From assembly GCA_963281255.1 (NCBI GenBank), contig OY725503.1, forward strand, positions 2,542,001-2,606,000: DNA of 64,000 nt, written 5' to 3'. The number at the start of each line of letters is the position of its first letter. Positions within the stretch are counted from its first letter, which is position 1. Below, piece by piece: positions 33,510 to 45,729 of the stretch. The notes under the pieces are model-generated. The model was not told where the DNA came from, searched no databases, and saw nothing but the letters and a program-made list of their open reading frames with translations. A program made the position numbers and the translations under genes. Source of the stretch: Aphrocallistes beatrix (lineage: Eukaryota > Porifera > Hexactinellida > Sceptrulophora > Aphrocallistidae).

Positions 33510-34548
33510 CATAGCCTACTCTAATAATGCCTCACAGTAAAACAACCAAGGATGCGGTAATAGCCGAATGGATTAATACACGATTAGCCTAAAATCGTTA
33601 ACCATGTAGGATAGGCATTGAGAATGTTTTACCAGCATATATAAACATGGCATCAAAGTATATATATCCGTTTTCAAAATTTCGATTAGTCATCATATCA
33701 TTGCGCAACAGGTCATTTTAAGCACGATTTTGGCAATTTTCTAAGCTGTTTTAAGCCTACTTCTAAATGTTATTAAGGTAGTATTTTTGTGTATAACTAA
33801 GATTAGTACGAGTTGATTTGAAAAGTTTAGAATTTTTCAATGGAATGTTGTTACATTCCTATGTTGCTATGGTAAAGTATTTTCATCAGTTTGAGCCATA
33901 TCCTGCAAACTGTAAGAACTAGATCTTCAAATTTGATCGTATTTGATAGGCAATTGGCTACTTCCTATTAGGTAATAATACAATTTAAACTTCTAAATTC
34001 ACAGACTATAGAGTTATGCGACAATTTAGTGTTTTGGTCACATTCTTTAAATCAACCCATAACTCAAAACTCGTTGGATTTAGAAATTCAAGTTGTATTA
34101 TCACCTAATAGGAAGTAGTCCATTGTCTATCAAATACGATCAAATTTGAAGACCTAGTTCTTACAGTTTGCACGAAATGGCCCAAACTGATCAAAAACTT
34201 TACCATAGCAACGCAGGAATGTAACAACATTCCATTAAAAAATCACCTCGTACCAATCTTGGTTCTACACAAAGATCACACCTTAATACCATTTAGAAAA
34301 AGGGTTAAAACAGCTTAGAAAATCGCTAAAATTGTCCTTAGAATGACCTGTTGCGCAATGATATGATGACTAATCAAAATTTTTCTAACGGATATATGTA
34401 CTTGATATCATGTTTATATATGCTGGTAATACATTCTTAATGCCTATTCTGCATTGTTAACGATTTTAGGCTAATCGTGTATTGATCCATTCGGCTACTA
34501 CTTCATTAATTTTCTGTCTACTGTGAGGCATTATTAGAGTAGGCTATG
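33510..34548. mobile_element. P-type (Galileo-like) foldback element, copy B, perfect 7-bp TSD
   Basis: Both ends begin CATAGCCTACTCTAATAATGCCTCACAGT in inverted orientation. TATAATT flanks both sides exactly (33503-33509 and 34549-34555). Arms are about 490 bp around a short centre near 34030. No coding capacity. Subterminal CCAAGGATGCGGTA is the family motif. Confidence 0.9.
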
Positions 34549-34599
34549 TATAATTACTATACTTTATAAATTGATAAAAACATTGATGAATTGATAGGG

Positions 34600-35090
34600 C
34601 GATCTCAAGGGGGGGGACATCCAGAGCATTTGCCCCGAGTTTTATTCTGCGGCCCCGGATTTATTTTGACCCAATTTTGAAACTTTAAAGTCCCGAGATA
34701 TAGAGATTTTAAGTTTAGATGTTTAGAAGAATGTAAAATGAGTTATTAAAAATTAACAAAAACATTTACAGACATTTTTTCGCATTTATACTGATGATTA
34801 GGTATTTTCGAACCAAATATTCACGTAAATAGCAAAAGTACACTGATAATCAACAAAATTCCTTGATGCCACTAACCCCGAATATTTTGAGATAATTGTG
34901 AATACTAATTCATATTCCTAGCACTACGACGTATAATCCATTAGTTTAGAATGAATAAAGAGCTTCCAAAAAGTATATTAGGAAGTTAGAACGAAAGTAT
35001 ACGCCCTTTAGTTTCCAAGTTAGGATTTTCGAAAAATGCTACGTCATCATATGACAAAATCTAAAAAGTCTACATTCCATATGATGTAGT
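34600..35090. repeat. Dispersed repeat (copy 1; copy 2 at 58325-58640)
   Basis: From CATTTACAGACATTTTTTCG to CTACGTCATCATATGAC the sequence is collinear with 58325-58640. Class unknown. Confidence 0.7.
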
Positions 35091-35099
35091 GCAATTATT

Positions 35100-36476
35100 A
35101 TCAAAGAATCATATATGCACCCTCATAAAAAGTATATTCGGAAGTGAGAGCAACGAATTTGGGCTTATATTTACAGAGATAGAGAGATATCACTTTTTGG
35201 ACCCTAAATGGGGTTTTTTTTACCGAATATGGGAGGTCTAAGTCCAGAACTTTCAAAATATTCATCAAAAGTTCTCCAACTTTTCTGTATACATTATTAA
35301 CGACAATTGTATTCATTATTTAGCATAATAGCCACATTTGGATACATTTTTCATGATTAGATTCGGCACTTTCTAATATATTCAAAGTTCTCCATAGAAT
35401 TTGTATCACAATCAGGTCAATGATAAGTCGAGAAATATTCATTTTTTGACAAAGGAATGTTTGAGGAAACTATATATTTTTGCTTATATCCTTTCATTAA
35501 AGATTATAATAGATTATATATCTTCAATAATTTTTAAGACTATCCTTAAGATATATTTAAGACACAAGCACTACGTTTGATTTTAAATTCGATTTTAAGT
35601 TTGATCTTAAGTTCTTAGTAAATTGGCTCCTGATTGTATATCCTGTGACTCCCTGAACCAATACTTCGTCTGCGATTTTAAACTCAAAAGGATGTTATGC
35701 GCCATTATTTTGTTTGAATTTTATTTCATTGGAAAGTGAAACTTGAGATCTAAAAGGCGGAAATTTTATTAGTATGGAAAAATAATTGAATCAGGTTTGC
35801 ACAATTTTCTTATATTGGCATATTTTCGCGTTCCAATCTCAAAAATATTGTGCAGGAATGCAGACTTGTCAAGGTAACTGGCATTTTGTAGGTGCAAAAG
35901 TAACAGTTTGTAATATTTAGTGCAAACAAAAAGTCGCTACATTTCTGTCATGTTCGACATTCGAAATTAATTTAAGGCCATAACTTGCAATATCACGATC
36001 TTCAGCTCCTTTATGTTTGGCTATAGATATGATATGCTTTAATATTACATATAAGTGAGATCGTTAAGCCTCCAATTGTAAATCAGCTAAACTTTTGCGT
36101 GAATCAGAAGTGTTTTCTATGAAATTGCATCCTTGCAAGCCAAGCACATTGTCAACTGTTCACCCTCACAAGATGGGGATAAACTGGGAATTGTTGGCAA
36201 GGAGTTTGCTGGAATATTTGTAGATACATAATTACGTTTCTTGGGAAAGTATCAGCCTCAAGTAAATTGTTTTGATTGTCATAATTCAATATCTTGATTT
36301 TTATTGAAGGATTTTCTATACAATTTTAATTTCGCCTACTTACTCCTAATGGAATTAAACCTGGATTCTTCATTATTGAACATATTAATGTTTTTTCGGG
36401 CTCCGTTAGGAGGATCCTCGCTGTTATTCAGAAATTCATAAGATTCTTGATTATTCATTTCGAAATTGTACTTGGT
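35100..36476. other. No gene seen
   Basis: AT-rich; short open frames only, none with a recognisable motif. 35500-35540 holds a fragment of the 8330-8875 repeat. Confidence 0.5.
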
Positions 36477-36484
36477 GTTGCACA

Positions 36485-36978
36485 TAGGGCATTAGTCTAT
36501 CCTCAAAAAAAGGATCTAGTTCCAGATCCCGATCCTAAACTTATAAAAGGATCTTTGATCCGATCACGATCCTAATGTTATAAATGGATCTTCGATCCGA
36601 TCACGATCCCCAAAAAGATCTTTTCAATAATAGTCAGAGGACTATCATTTTTAGTACAGCTCCTGGAAGGAGATGCCTTATGAAATGAACGGCGTGCAAT
36701 GTCCGTCCGTCTCCGGTAGCCCGGAGCTTACTTAGTGCTTAAGTTAGTATTCAAACCATAAAACACAAAATATATTTAATCAACATAAATTTCAACACTT
36801 TCAGCTCCAACTTGGGGATTAAAAAGAAAAAGGATCGGATCGAATTCAGTACAAGTTTCGATCTGATCCCGATCCCGATCCTACTTTTAAAAAGGGTAAT
36901 CGATCTGATCTCGATCCTCAAATAAAAAAATCGCGATCCGGATCTTTCGATCATGGATCGAAAGATCCTAATGCCCTA
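36485..36978. mobile_element. hAT-type MITE with perfect 8-bp TSD
   Basis: Ends TAGGGCATTAG and CTAATGCCCTA, flanked by GTTGCACA on both sides (36477-36484 and 36979-36986). The interior is rich in GATCCGATC-type palindromic units. The 8-bp duplication fits hAT. A fragment of the same family lies at 27530-27610. Confidence 0.9.
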
Positions 36979-37291
36979 GTTGCACAGTTGAGTGATGGAA
37001 GGAAAATTAGAGAGATATTGGTTTAAAAATTAGTCGAAAAAGGCAAATATCACTGTTGTAACTTGTAATTACTGCTAATAAATGTCTTTGTACTATAACA
37101 AATTAGTTCAATGAATACGACTTAAAATTAATAATTATAATATTTGATCGAAAGTGGGACTTTTGTTAATTTGTTCGGACATTAATTATGGAAAGTTTAT
37201 TCAGGGAAAAAAATAGTTTCACCTTAAACCATCCAGGCAATTGCTAATATCAACCTTTGTTATATAAACTATGTACTCTATATAGCCACTA

Positions 37292-37540
37292 TACACAACC
37301 TACGTAACTATAGCCTATTCACGGTACGAATTTACTTCACCATGGATTACTTCAAGTCTATTTTGTAAACAAACCATGATGTTTGAAATAAATTTGACTA
37401 CGATTAAATGCAGTGTACACAGCCTACGTATCTATAGCCTATTCACGAAACGAATTTCACCTCACCATGGATTACTTCAAGTCTATTTTGTAAACAAACC
37501 ATAATGTTTGAAATAAATTTGACCACGATAAAATGCATTG
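37292..37540 (+). repeat. Two tandem copies of a 125-bp unit
   Basis: The unit runs from TACACA.CCTACGTA to ACGAT.AAATGCA and is repeated once with few changes. It contains CTATAGCCTATTCACG and CACCATGGATTACTTC, which resemble the terminal and subterminal motifs of the P-type elements. It lies just before a THAP remnant and may be its 5' terminal region. Confidence 0.75.
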
Positions 37541-37654
37541 TATAATATAGGATAAGTATCATTGCTATTCTATATTCTATTACCAACAATATTTCATAGA
37601 TTTTCTTCCTACTAGAATTCCCAATTTATTCATCCACACGTATATTTTCTTAGC

Positions 37655-38150
37655 AGTATGCCAAATAGGTACTGTGTAGCCAACTTCTGCTCCAATTACG
37701 ACGCACTGATTACGTTCCAATGTTTGAAATGTTGAATCATTGATCCAAGAAAATGTAAGATGAATGGCGAAGGTTTCTCCATAGAGATGATGCATGGAAA
37801 TTGGCGAGTCTTCATCTGTGCGAGACATTTCTGTGACAAGGATATACTACTTCACTTCGATATTCTTCAGGGTGTCGGTACAGTGAAGAAGTTTCCAGAT
37901 AACCTGGTCTTCGGAAAATGCTAAGCCCATCAATCTTCTTAATTGTCCTTCATATTTAAGTGTAAATTGGGACTCCCAATTGTCATACATCCTGATGAAG
38001 CAGCCGGACATGTCCGCGAGGAAGACGAGGCTATGGGAGAGCATGGAACTGTGATATGGAGGATAGAGTTGGGACCTAGAACTGCAGATGACCAGGACTA
38101 CTTTAGCAAGTTTATTGTTGTGAGAGCGCGCTTAAAAGAAGTCAGCTGAA
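37655..38150 (+). pseudogene. THAP-domain transposase N-terminal remnant
   Basis: Plus-strand translation gives NRYCVANFCSNYDALITF near 37660, then RVFICARHFCDKDI near 37800 (the C-x2-H block), then PINLLNCPSYLSVNW near 37930 in a shifted frame. These match in order the blocks GCRSNYD, YVCVKHFRDEDV and GCPSYL of the THAP protein at 1014-1505. Stops and shifts break it and no catalytic domain follows. Confidence 0.7.
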
Positions 38151-38328
38151 GGTATGCGAGCACCTCACATCTTCCAGACAGGTACGGGGATCAATTTACT
38201 ATTAACCTGTTGAATACGACATTCGCAATAGCGGCTACAAGTACTTCTTACTCATAGTTGGATCTCTTTTCACACTAGGTCAAGGAAATCGCGTTGAAAG
38301 ACCAGACCGCCTAGTCCATCGTCGAAAA

Positions 38329-38754
38329 GTATGTATGTATGTATGTATGTATGTATGTATGTATGTATGTATGTATGTATGTATGTATGTATGTATGTAT
38401 GTATGTATGTATGTATGTATGTATGTATGTATGTATGTATGTATGTATGTATGTATGTATGTATGTATGTATGTATGTATGTATGTATGTATGTATGTAT
38501 GTATGTATGTATGTATGTATGTATGTATGTATGTATGTATGTATGTATGTATGTATGTATGTATGTATGTATGTATGTATGTATGTATGTATGTATGTAT
38601 GTATGTATGTATGTATGTATGTATGTATGTATGTATGTATGTATGTATGTATGTATGTATGTATGTATGTATGTATGTATGTATGTATGTATGTATGTAT
38701 GTATGTATGTATGTATGTATGTATGTATGTATGTATGTATGTATGTATGTATGT
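38329..38754. repeat. (GTAT)n microsatellite, 426 bp, about 106 uninterrupted units
   Basis: A pure tetranucleotide tract. All long open frames over it (alternating Met-Tyr-Val-Cys on one strand, His-Thr-Tyr-Ile on the other) are artefacts of the 4-base repeat. Confidence 0.98.
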
Positions 38755-39123
38755 CCGTACGCGCTACTGCGAAATCTAACAGTCCGATTTTTACCAAATT
38801 TCGCATGTAGGATCTCATTATGGTGTAGATGTGCACCGTCAACATTTTTTCGCAAAATCTCATCACTTCCGGTTTCTATAAGTATATATTCATATTTTAA
38901 CACCATCACTGCAAAGCTTTGTTCAAAGAAATAAGCAAGATCTCAACGACTAATGTAGGTTATTTCACCATGTAGGACCGATTGTCGCGATCTGAAAGTA
39001 ATAACATGACTATTTTATGAGTTATTAACATATTGATATCTAGTACATATGTTCACACATTTTAAAAAAATTTAGATTTTGAGCTAAAAGCGAGTTCTCA
39101 ACGGCTAATATAGGATATTTTAA
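38755..39123. other. No gene seen
   Basis: Unannotated AT-rich sequence with loosely repeated phrases (TCCGATTTT..CC, CAACGGC/TAATATAGGATATTTTA) that reappear at 39465-39620. Confidence 0.4.
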
Positions 39124-39465
39124 TACCGTATTTCCCTGAATAAGCGCCGGGGCTCGAATAAGCGTCGGACGCTGGGGCATTTTAGTTCTCTGAACATCAT
39201 ATCAAACTAGTATTCTCAGTAGTGGCATAGATACAAGTGCTTTTTTAAACATTACATTATCCTTTTTTAATAGAACTAACATTTTCAATTGTCGCAAAAA
39301 TAAAAGTGCCAGTCAATGTAGTAAACAAAAAAAAGAGCGCCGGGACAAAAATAGCGAATTAAAAAAATAAGCGCCGGGGCTTAAATAAGCGCCGGTTCGA
39401 ATAAGCGCCGGGTCTAAAGGGTGTACGAAATAAATAAGCGCCGCGTTATTCGAAGTAAAACGGTA
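39124..39465. mobile_element. MITE with ACCGTATTT ends and AAGCGCCGG units
   Basis: Left TACCGTATTTCCC and right AAAACGGTA are inverted ends. The interior contains six or more copies of AATAAGCGCCGGGG. Superfamily unclear. Confidence 0.65.
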
Positions 39466-39625
39466 TGTAGATTCCGATTTTCACACTTTGAAAGTGGTAA
39501 TCTAAGTATTTTATGAGTTTCTAACATATGTATATATACATTGTTTCACACCTTTTGAAAAAAATCTTTTTTTGAGCGAAATACGAGCTGTCAACGGCAA
39601 ATATAGGATATTTTAAGGAGTAGAT

Positions 39626-40499
39626 GTTGCAGTGCAAACGCGAGATTGGTGTACACTCGTGTACACTGGTGTAAATCCGGGTTTCCATTAAGGTTGACAA
39701 TCTCGCGTTTACACCAATGTAAACGCGAGTACCTATATAATTAAATATTGTGGTTGATTTATTACTCTAAAATATGATATGATGAGACGTATACTAATTA
39801 CATCTTCTAATCTGATTTATTCTCGTGTGCAATTCGATTTCAATAAGTATTATAATCTCGGTTTGCAATTCTATGATCTAGACTAAATTGTCAATAAACA
39901 TATCTACTTATGGCATTTTGCAAGAACATCAAACTCGACATCTGCTCATGCACCATTCCAAGCAATTTAACAGCTGTCAGATTTACTGTAAACAGGAAGA
40001 AATATCTCTCGAGATGACAAAGACATTTAATGGATACTTATTTTTATGTTGTCCACATCATACATTTATTTTAGGTTTTCATCACACTTATAAAATCGTG
40101 ACTTATTTCAGTATGATGCAGATTGCAAATTCTACAATTAATCTTCTTATTTATTCATGGCATGCTACATATAATCTTTAAAATTAACACAATGCAATTA
40201 ATTACTACAGACTCTCGAAATCCAAACAAATTAAAAGAGAAAATTTTAATACGTAATAAATTTGTTAATTAATATAGTATACTGTTTTAACAATAAACAA
40301 TTCATCATATCGTATTCTAGAGTAATAAATCAACCACAATATTTAATTATATAGGTACTCGCGTTTACACTGGTGTAAACGCGAGATTATCAAACTTAAT
40401 GGAAACCCGGGTTTACACCAGTGTACACCAGCTAGTTGGTGTACACGCGTTCACACTGGTGTACACCCGTGTATACCAATCTCGCGTTTGCACTGCAAC
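39626..40499. mobile_element. Foldback element with GTTGCAGTGCAAACGCGAG ends
   Basis: Inverted ends of about 170 bp, rich in the units GTGTACACTGGTGTA and TTTACACCAGTGTAAACGCG. TAGAT flanks both sides (39621-39625, 40501-40505). The 500-bp centre has one 97-codon open frame (39888-40181) without recognisable motifs, possibly chance. Confidence 0.8.
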
Positions 40500-40505
40500 A
40501 TAGAT

Positions 40506-41640
40506 TCCGATTTTCCCACCTAGAATGCCCTAAAATCAGTATTTCCCGATGTATTCCGATATTCACATTTCATGTTCATTCGAGTCGCTTCCTGGAGCTG
40601 CACTATCGGTCTGTCGACCGAATTTTGTATTATTTGAAATTTCAGTTTAACTCAGTCATTATAGGTAGAGAGCTGAAATTTTAATAGAATGTGTATATTA
40701 ATATATCCTTACTATTAAAACTCGATTAATATTTAATTGTTTATACATGTTGCAGTCCAAGTGCGAATTTAGAATAAATAAATAAAAACTGTCCCTCTGA
40801 CCTCTTCCACTAATCTTTTGTTGATTTCCTTCAATGGGCCCGTTTCTCTGCCACATGTGCCACTTATGGCACATTAGAATGTGTTCCAATACTTTTGGCC
40901 AGGCAGTGTAGTCCAAGTGCGAATGGTATTATGCTCGACGCAATTGGGTAGCTAAAATCACTAATGGGGCTAGCAACTGCTCTTCTTTATACCAATACAC
41001 TATGTTGTTATATTTATAAATAGGAATTCAGGGTCTTGAGGTAATTAAATTTGTGTACTACTAACGTAGAGTGGTGTTAATTAGCTTTTAAACATTAATA
41101 TTATTTGAAAGCATTTCGTCCAAGCACTTATAAATAACTTAGTCAACTTTTAATAACACATAACAATAAGAATTAACTTCTCTAGTAGAAGTTACTGAAT
41201 AATATGGATCTGAATAAAAAGAAAAAACACAATATATATTCGAATAGTAGTCGGCCTTCGATAATCACCTCCGTCGAATAATCGTCCCCCCAAAGAGTGT
41301 ACTAAACATTTTATGTGCCTATTAGAAAGAAGATTAACAGTAAATTCTACAATTTCTTGATTCACTCGTGTGGTAACATTCATTCAAAACTCTCATATCT
41401 CTGAACTATTCATTTATTTCAAGTGGTAAATGAAGGTAAAAATTAAGATTCGCCCGATACATTTCGAGTATATACAGCAGTGTTCTCAGCGTGGATTCGT
41501 TCGGAGAGCCTAAAGGGGTGCTGGAAAAATTTTAACGGATTAAGTGGGTGGTAAGGTTAGAAGAGCGAAGCGTTCTGTATTGCATTACATTGAGATATTG
41601 TGTTTGAAGGTACTTCATCCATTTGTAATATATTCTTTGG
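40506..41640. other. No gene seen
   Basis: Contains a short hairpin-repeat fragment at 40645-40710 (ending in ATCCTTACTATTAAAACTCG) and otherwise unannotated AT-rich DNA. Confidence 0.5.
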
Positions 41641-41645
41641 ACATA

Positions 41646-43509
41646 CACTCGAACCTCTCTTATCCGGGCACCGGAGGGTGCCCGGATAACAGAATTTGCC
41701 CGGATAAGAGAGGTGCCCGCGCCCGTAACTCAGAAATCAACTTGAATGGCAGTTTATAGTGTTACAGTCTGTTTCATAATTATTTACAATTTTTCAGGTG
41801 ATTTTGAATGACCATAACTTACTATGAAATCTGTTAGGCAGTACTTCGATGCAATTTTTTTCAACTATACACTCATCCTAACGATTTCTATTGATACCTT
41901 TCCAACTCTTTGATACTCAACTTTTTTTTTTTAAATTTTTTCACTTCCGGCGGGCTTTTATCTCTCTTTTTGGTCTCGAAGTTAATTCTGACAAGCTAGT
42001 TAAGGCAATTCAACTAATTTTCAGCGAATAATGCAGAAACAACGTAGAGAAGATGTAGCTAAGCTCATTGAAACTTCAAAACTTCCAATGAAGGACATTG
42101 CTTCTATGTGCGGTGTCACCCTAAAGACGGCCTATAATGTTAAGCAACGAATTTCAGCGGGCGAAAGCATTGAGCACAGGGGCGGAGCTGGGCCTAAAAG
42201 GTGCCTCAACAGAGGAGACAGGATCTCACTCTCTCTAAATATTAAAAACAATCCCCGAATTTCTTTGCGGACTATGCAGAGTAGTCTAAAGGTTTCACGA
42301 GGCGTTGATGTGTCGTGTTCAACGGTGAGGAGATGCATCAAAGAGATGTCCTATTCCAGGAAAACTGCAATCAAAGAACCAAATATTACTCCCTCCCATG
42401 AAGCATTGATAGTTTTATGGGCTAAGAAACACAAGTTCATCAATTGGAACAAGATCTTCTTTACGGATGAGTGTTCCATTTGGCTTTGCGGCGGGAAAGT
42501 ACAGATGTGGACCAAGGGTACTCAAAAGCCCGTCATCAACATTCCGAGACATTCACCCAAGATCCATATTTGGGGAGGGATATCTACTCGAGGAACTACT
42601 CCTGTGCATATTTTTAGAGATAATTTCAATTCTATCGCATATTGTAATGTGATAAATGAATGTTTGACAGAGACAGCAGACCTACTCTACCCAGACGTTT
42701 GGAAACTCCAGGAGGATAATTCGAGCATTCATAAATCCAAGCTCTCTGTCTCATACAATGAGGAACGCGCCATTAGATGTATAGATTGGCCATCCTGCAG
42801 CCCTGATTTGAATCCTATAGAGAATTTATGGGCTGTTCTGAAGAAAAGGATTCTAAACAGGGCTCCTAAGACGATTGAAGATGTAAAAAACTATGTAGAT
42901 ATAGAGTGGGGAACCTTTGATCCTGAATTCATTGGCAACTTCACAAAATATATGCGTAAGCGGTGCGACCTTGTGATAGCTGCTCAAGGCAAAAAGATTA
43001 ACTATTAAACCATATCCTATTTAATTGTTTCTAAGGGGCCATAGAACCAAAATATAACTTAAATGAGTACATATCAACTTGACTTTTCAAGTTTGCATTG
43101 GGTATAATAATTGTAAATAATTATGAAACAGACTGTAAAACTGTCAATTTGTATAATGGGTGAGTTTAAACAATATCTAGTGCCCGGAACTTAGAGGTTA
43201 TCAAAATTTGAGTTCCGGATAAGAGAGGTGATTGTAAAATAGATATTCTATAAAGGAAAAGAAACTATTCCATTGCGATTGATTAATACATTTTAAGCAG
43301 TATTACCCCTGAATATATTAGATGTCGCAATTATCTTCCAAATTCATTAACAAAGTTCATTAAATAATATTACATGATAATGATTGCTGGAATTGTGGTT
43401 AATAATTGACTTGAAAATAGGACAATGCATATTGACTAAATGTCGAAAGGGCTGCCCGGTTGAGAGAGCTGTCCGGATATCGGAGGTCCGGATAAGAGAG
43501 GTTCGAGTG
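41646..43509. mobile_element. Complete Tc1-like transposon, TA-flanked
   Basis: Ends CACTCGAACCTCTCTTATCCGG and its exact complement, flanked by TA at 41644-41645 and 43510-43511. A second internal copy of the end motif (CCGGATAAGAGAGGTG) lies on each side at about 41698 and 43217, giving the IR/DR-like arrangement of paired transposase sites seen in some Tc1 elements. It encloses one intact transposase gene and was inserted into the decayed Ginger/KRBA2-like element. Confidence 0.92.
42031..43008 (+). CDS. Tc1-like DD34E transposase, intact
   Basis: A 325-codon open frame starting at ATG, within the usual 320-350 range of Tc1 transposases. Residues 1-110 form the helix-turn-helix DNA-binding part (MKDIASMCGVTLKTAYNVKQR; a second block at ISLRTMQSSLKVSRG). 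The catalytic triad is Asp146 (FFTDECSIW), Asp229 (LQEDNSSIH) and Glu264 (SPDLNPIENLW), with 34 residues between the last two. The glycine-rich IWGGIS block is present at about 180. No stop or frameshift interrupts it, and the TIRs and TA duplication are complete. This is the best candidate for an active transposon in the window. It would cut and paste the enclosing element at TA sites. Confidence 0.95.
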   Translation: MQKQRREDVAKLIETSKLPMKDIASMCGVTLKTAYNVKQRISAGESIEHRGGAGPKRCLNRGDRISLSLNIKNNPRISLRTMQSSLKVSRGVDVSCSTVRRCIKEMSYSRKTAIKEPNITPSHEALIVLWAKKHKFINWNKIFFTDECSIWLCGGKVQMWTKGTQKPVINIPRHSPKIHIWGGISTRGTTPVHIFRDNFNSIAYCNVINECLTETADLLYPDVWKLQEDNSSIHKSKLSVSYNEERAIRCIDWPSCSPDLNPIENLWAVLKKRILNRAPKTIEDVKNYVDIEWGTFDPEFIGNFTKYMRKRCDLVIAAQGKKINY

Positions 43510-43511
43510 TA

Positions 43512-45060
43512 CTTCGAATTGATTCCTCGTATAAAGAGATTCTATTGTCCCTTGTCTTGTCGATATAGTATACAAATCATCCTCTTTATTTAAAATAATA
43601 CCTAACAAATTCTTGCTTCCCAATGTTGTCATGGTATCTGGCGATGAGATTTGTATTAAAACACTGTCTCCAAAATGGGCAGGAGGAAGTCTATTTATAC
43701 TTGATTTTAACATACGCTGATGTTGCTGGGTTTGTTTCTTTTTAATTTGTGCCGCATTGCTTCTGCATCATTTTGATTTCTCTTCAAATCACATTTATTA
43801 CACACGATTGAACTGCCACATCCTTCCTCTCCAATACTGCGACCACAAATAATATGAACATATCTAAAGCAATATATACAAGTATGTGCTCCAGATGTCT
43901 CTAGCTCACAAACTGGACACACCATGTTACTGATAGTGTATCGCCGGTGCAATGCATGTACTGTTGGTATTATCAGAATTTTCTGAACAACTATCAGTAA
44001 CGGGAGGAACATAGAACTGTAGTCCTGAGGCTCATACTCATATGCTTTTAATTATCTGTACACACTAACAATTTAGAAGAATAAGCAGGTTTAGAATTAT
44101 TAGTCATTATTTGTTCATAATCCTCTTCTGTCAATATGCTGCTGGAAAGTTAATCCGGAATACCTTGTTGGGAAAGGGCAATAGGAGGTTTAGTGTTGAA
44201 GACTGCTTGGAACGGTGACATTCCTAACCCACTATGGTAACTGATATTGTTTTTACTGTATGTACTTCTTTAATATGTTTAACCCGACAAGTTGATTGCC
44301 GCTACTAAAGCAAAGCGGTGGAATGCGTATTGATGTCCTTGTTTGCACTCTCATCAATCCTACCAATCCTTGAGTTTCAGGATGTCGAGGTTTCCCATGG
44401 ATAATTTTTGAAGAAGACCAGTACTGATTTAGAGTATTGAACAAAAATTCCTTTTAAAATTCTCTACCACTATCAGACTGGAATATATGTCCCAGGATAT
44501 GTCCAGCAAAACATCAGCTACTTCTGTAGCTGTCTTAGTTTTAAGAGCGCGTATCCTCACAAACTTGGTGAAATGATCTTGATAAACAAGCAACTATTTA
44601 TGGAAAGTATCCTCAGGAAAAGTAGTCGAAAAGTCAATTAAATCCACTTGACCATACGATAAGTATGGAGAAGAAGCGATGGACATAACGACCAAAGACT
44701 TTAGGGGTTTCTTAGCTTTTTTTATTTTACATAACTCACAATATGAAACAAATATTTGGCATATATGTTTAGTAATGCCGTGAAACTCCTGCGATATACG
44801 TGCATAGAGTCTATCATGTCCGCAGTGATCCATTTCTATTTGGATTCGCTTTAAAGTTTCAAACATGTCCTCCACAGGAATTACACGTTTATTAGATCCG
44901 TTATCTTTTCCTCTTAAATAAAGAATGTGTGAAGATTGATATTGTACGATAGTAAAACGAGCATTCAAACGGATCCATTTGAAATGTTCAGGAGTATTTT
45001 TCAAAAGTGGTGGTGTGCGCAAAATACGAATCTTATCATCAATATCTTGTTTTGTGAAAA
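43512..45060 (-). pseudogene. Ginger/KRBA2-like integrase transposase, decayed
   Basis: Minus-strand pieces appear in the order of the KRBA2/SCAND3-type integrase. The zinc-binding HHCC part is at 45022-44700 (MDHCGHDRLYARI, then SYCELCKIKK). The first catalytic Asp is in YGQVDLIDFS (about 44630). The second is in FQSDSGREF (about 44480), and HGKPRHPETQGL near 44380 marks the Glu block, itself frameshifted. Further down are a cysteine-rich finger (CPVCELETSGAHTC..C....C; 43930-43790) and a C-terminal piece RLPPAHFGDSVLIQI, SRQGTIESLYTRNQFEV (43700-43530). Many stops make it dead. The Tc1-like element sits at its 3' end. Confidence 0.8.
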
Positions 45061-45729
45061 GTTGTGTTATATTTGGGGGTTAGCTGTTTAATATCCACCA
45101 AGAAATCAGATTCATGACCCATAAGTTAGCAACGTGGAAACAATCTAACAATTAGATAAAGATGAACAAGTTGGTTTATACAATGAAATAAATTAGGAGT
45201 TAAATCAATCAATGTGATATCAGTAATATATATCAACTAATAGGGCCACCTACGTATATTCAGGATGAGTGATAAATCTAAAGATGATAAACCAATACTA
45301 ACAAACAGCTGAATTTAAACAGAATACCATGATTTGTGTCATTAAAATCAGCATAGCACCTCAATAAATAAAATAAATTAATACAATGACTTGTACTATT
45401 TTAATCAAAAAAATCACTTTAACATTTTCGCGATCATCACTGTCCTTGATAGAATTTGATTATAAAAAGATACATGACAATTCGATACACGATAATTAGA
45501 TACAGATAATTCGATACACGACAGTTCGATACAAATTTGATTGGATATTTATTATACACTTAAGATTATGAATGTAACCATTCAAATTACAGTATCTTGT
45601 TTTGTAGATGTCATCTTAGTGTTTGTAATATGACAGTTCTAATTTTTTGCATGTGTCAATACTTTGTTTAAGTAACTACATTAAAGTCGTTAACCTTTTT
45701 AGTGTGCTTCCTATATTATTATATTGGAT
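45061..45729. other. No gene; short tandem GATAC repeat
   Basis: 45468-45535 holds four or five degenerate copies of AATTCGATACACGAT. Nothing else recognised. Confidence 0.5.

Noticed and set aside
38270..38934. Long open frames of repeated Met-Tyr-Val-Cys or His-Thr-Tyr-Ile on both strands
   Set aside because: They are the translation of a (GTAT)n microsatellite in every frame, not proteins.
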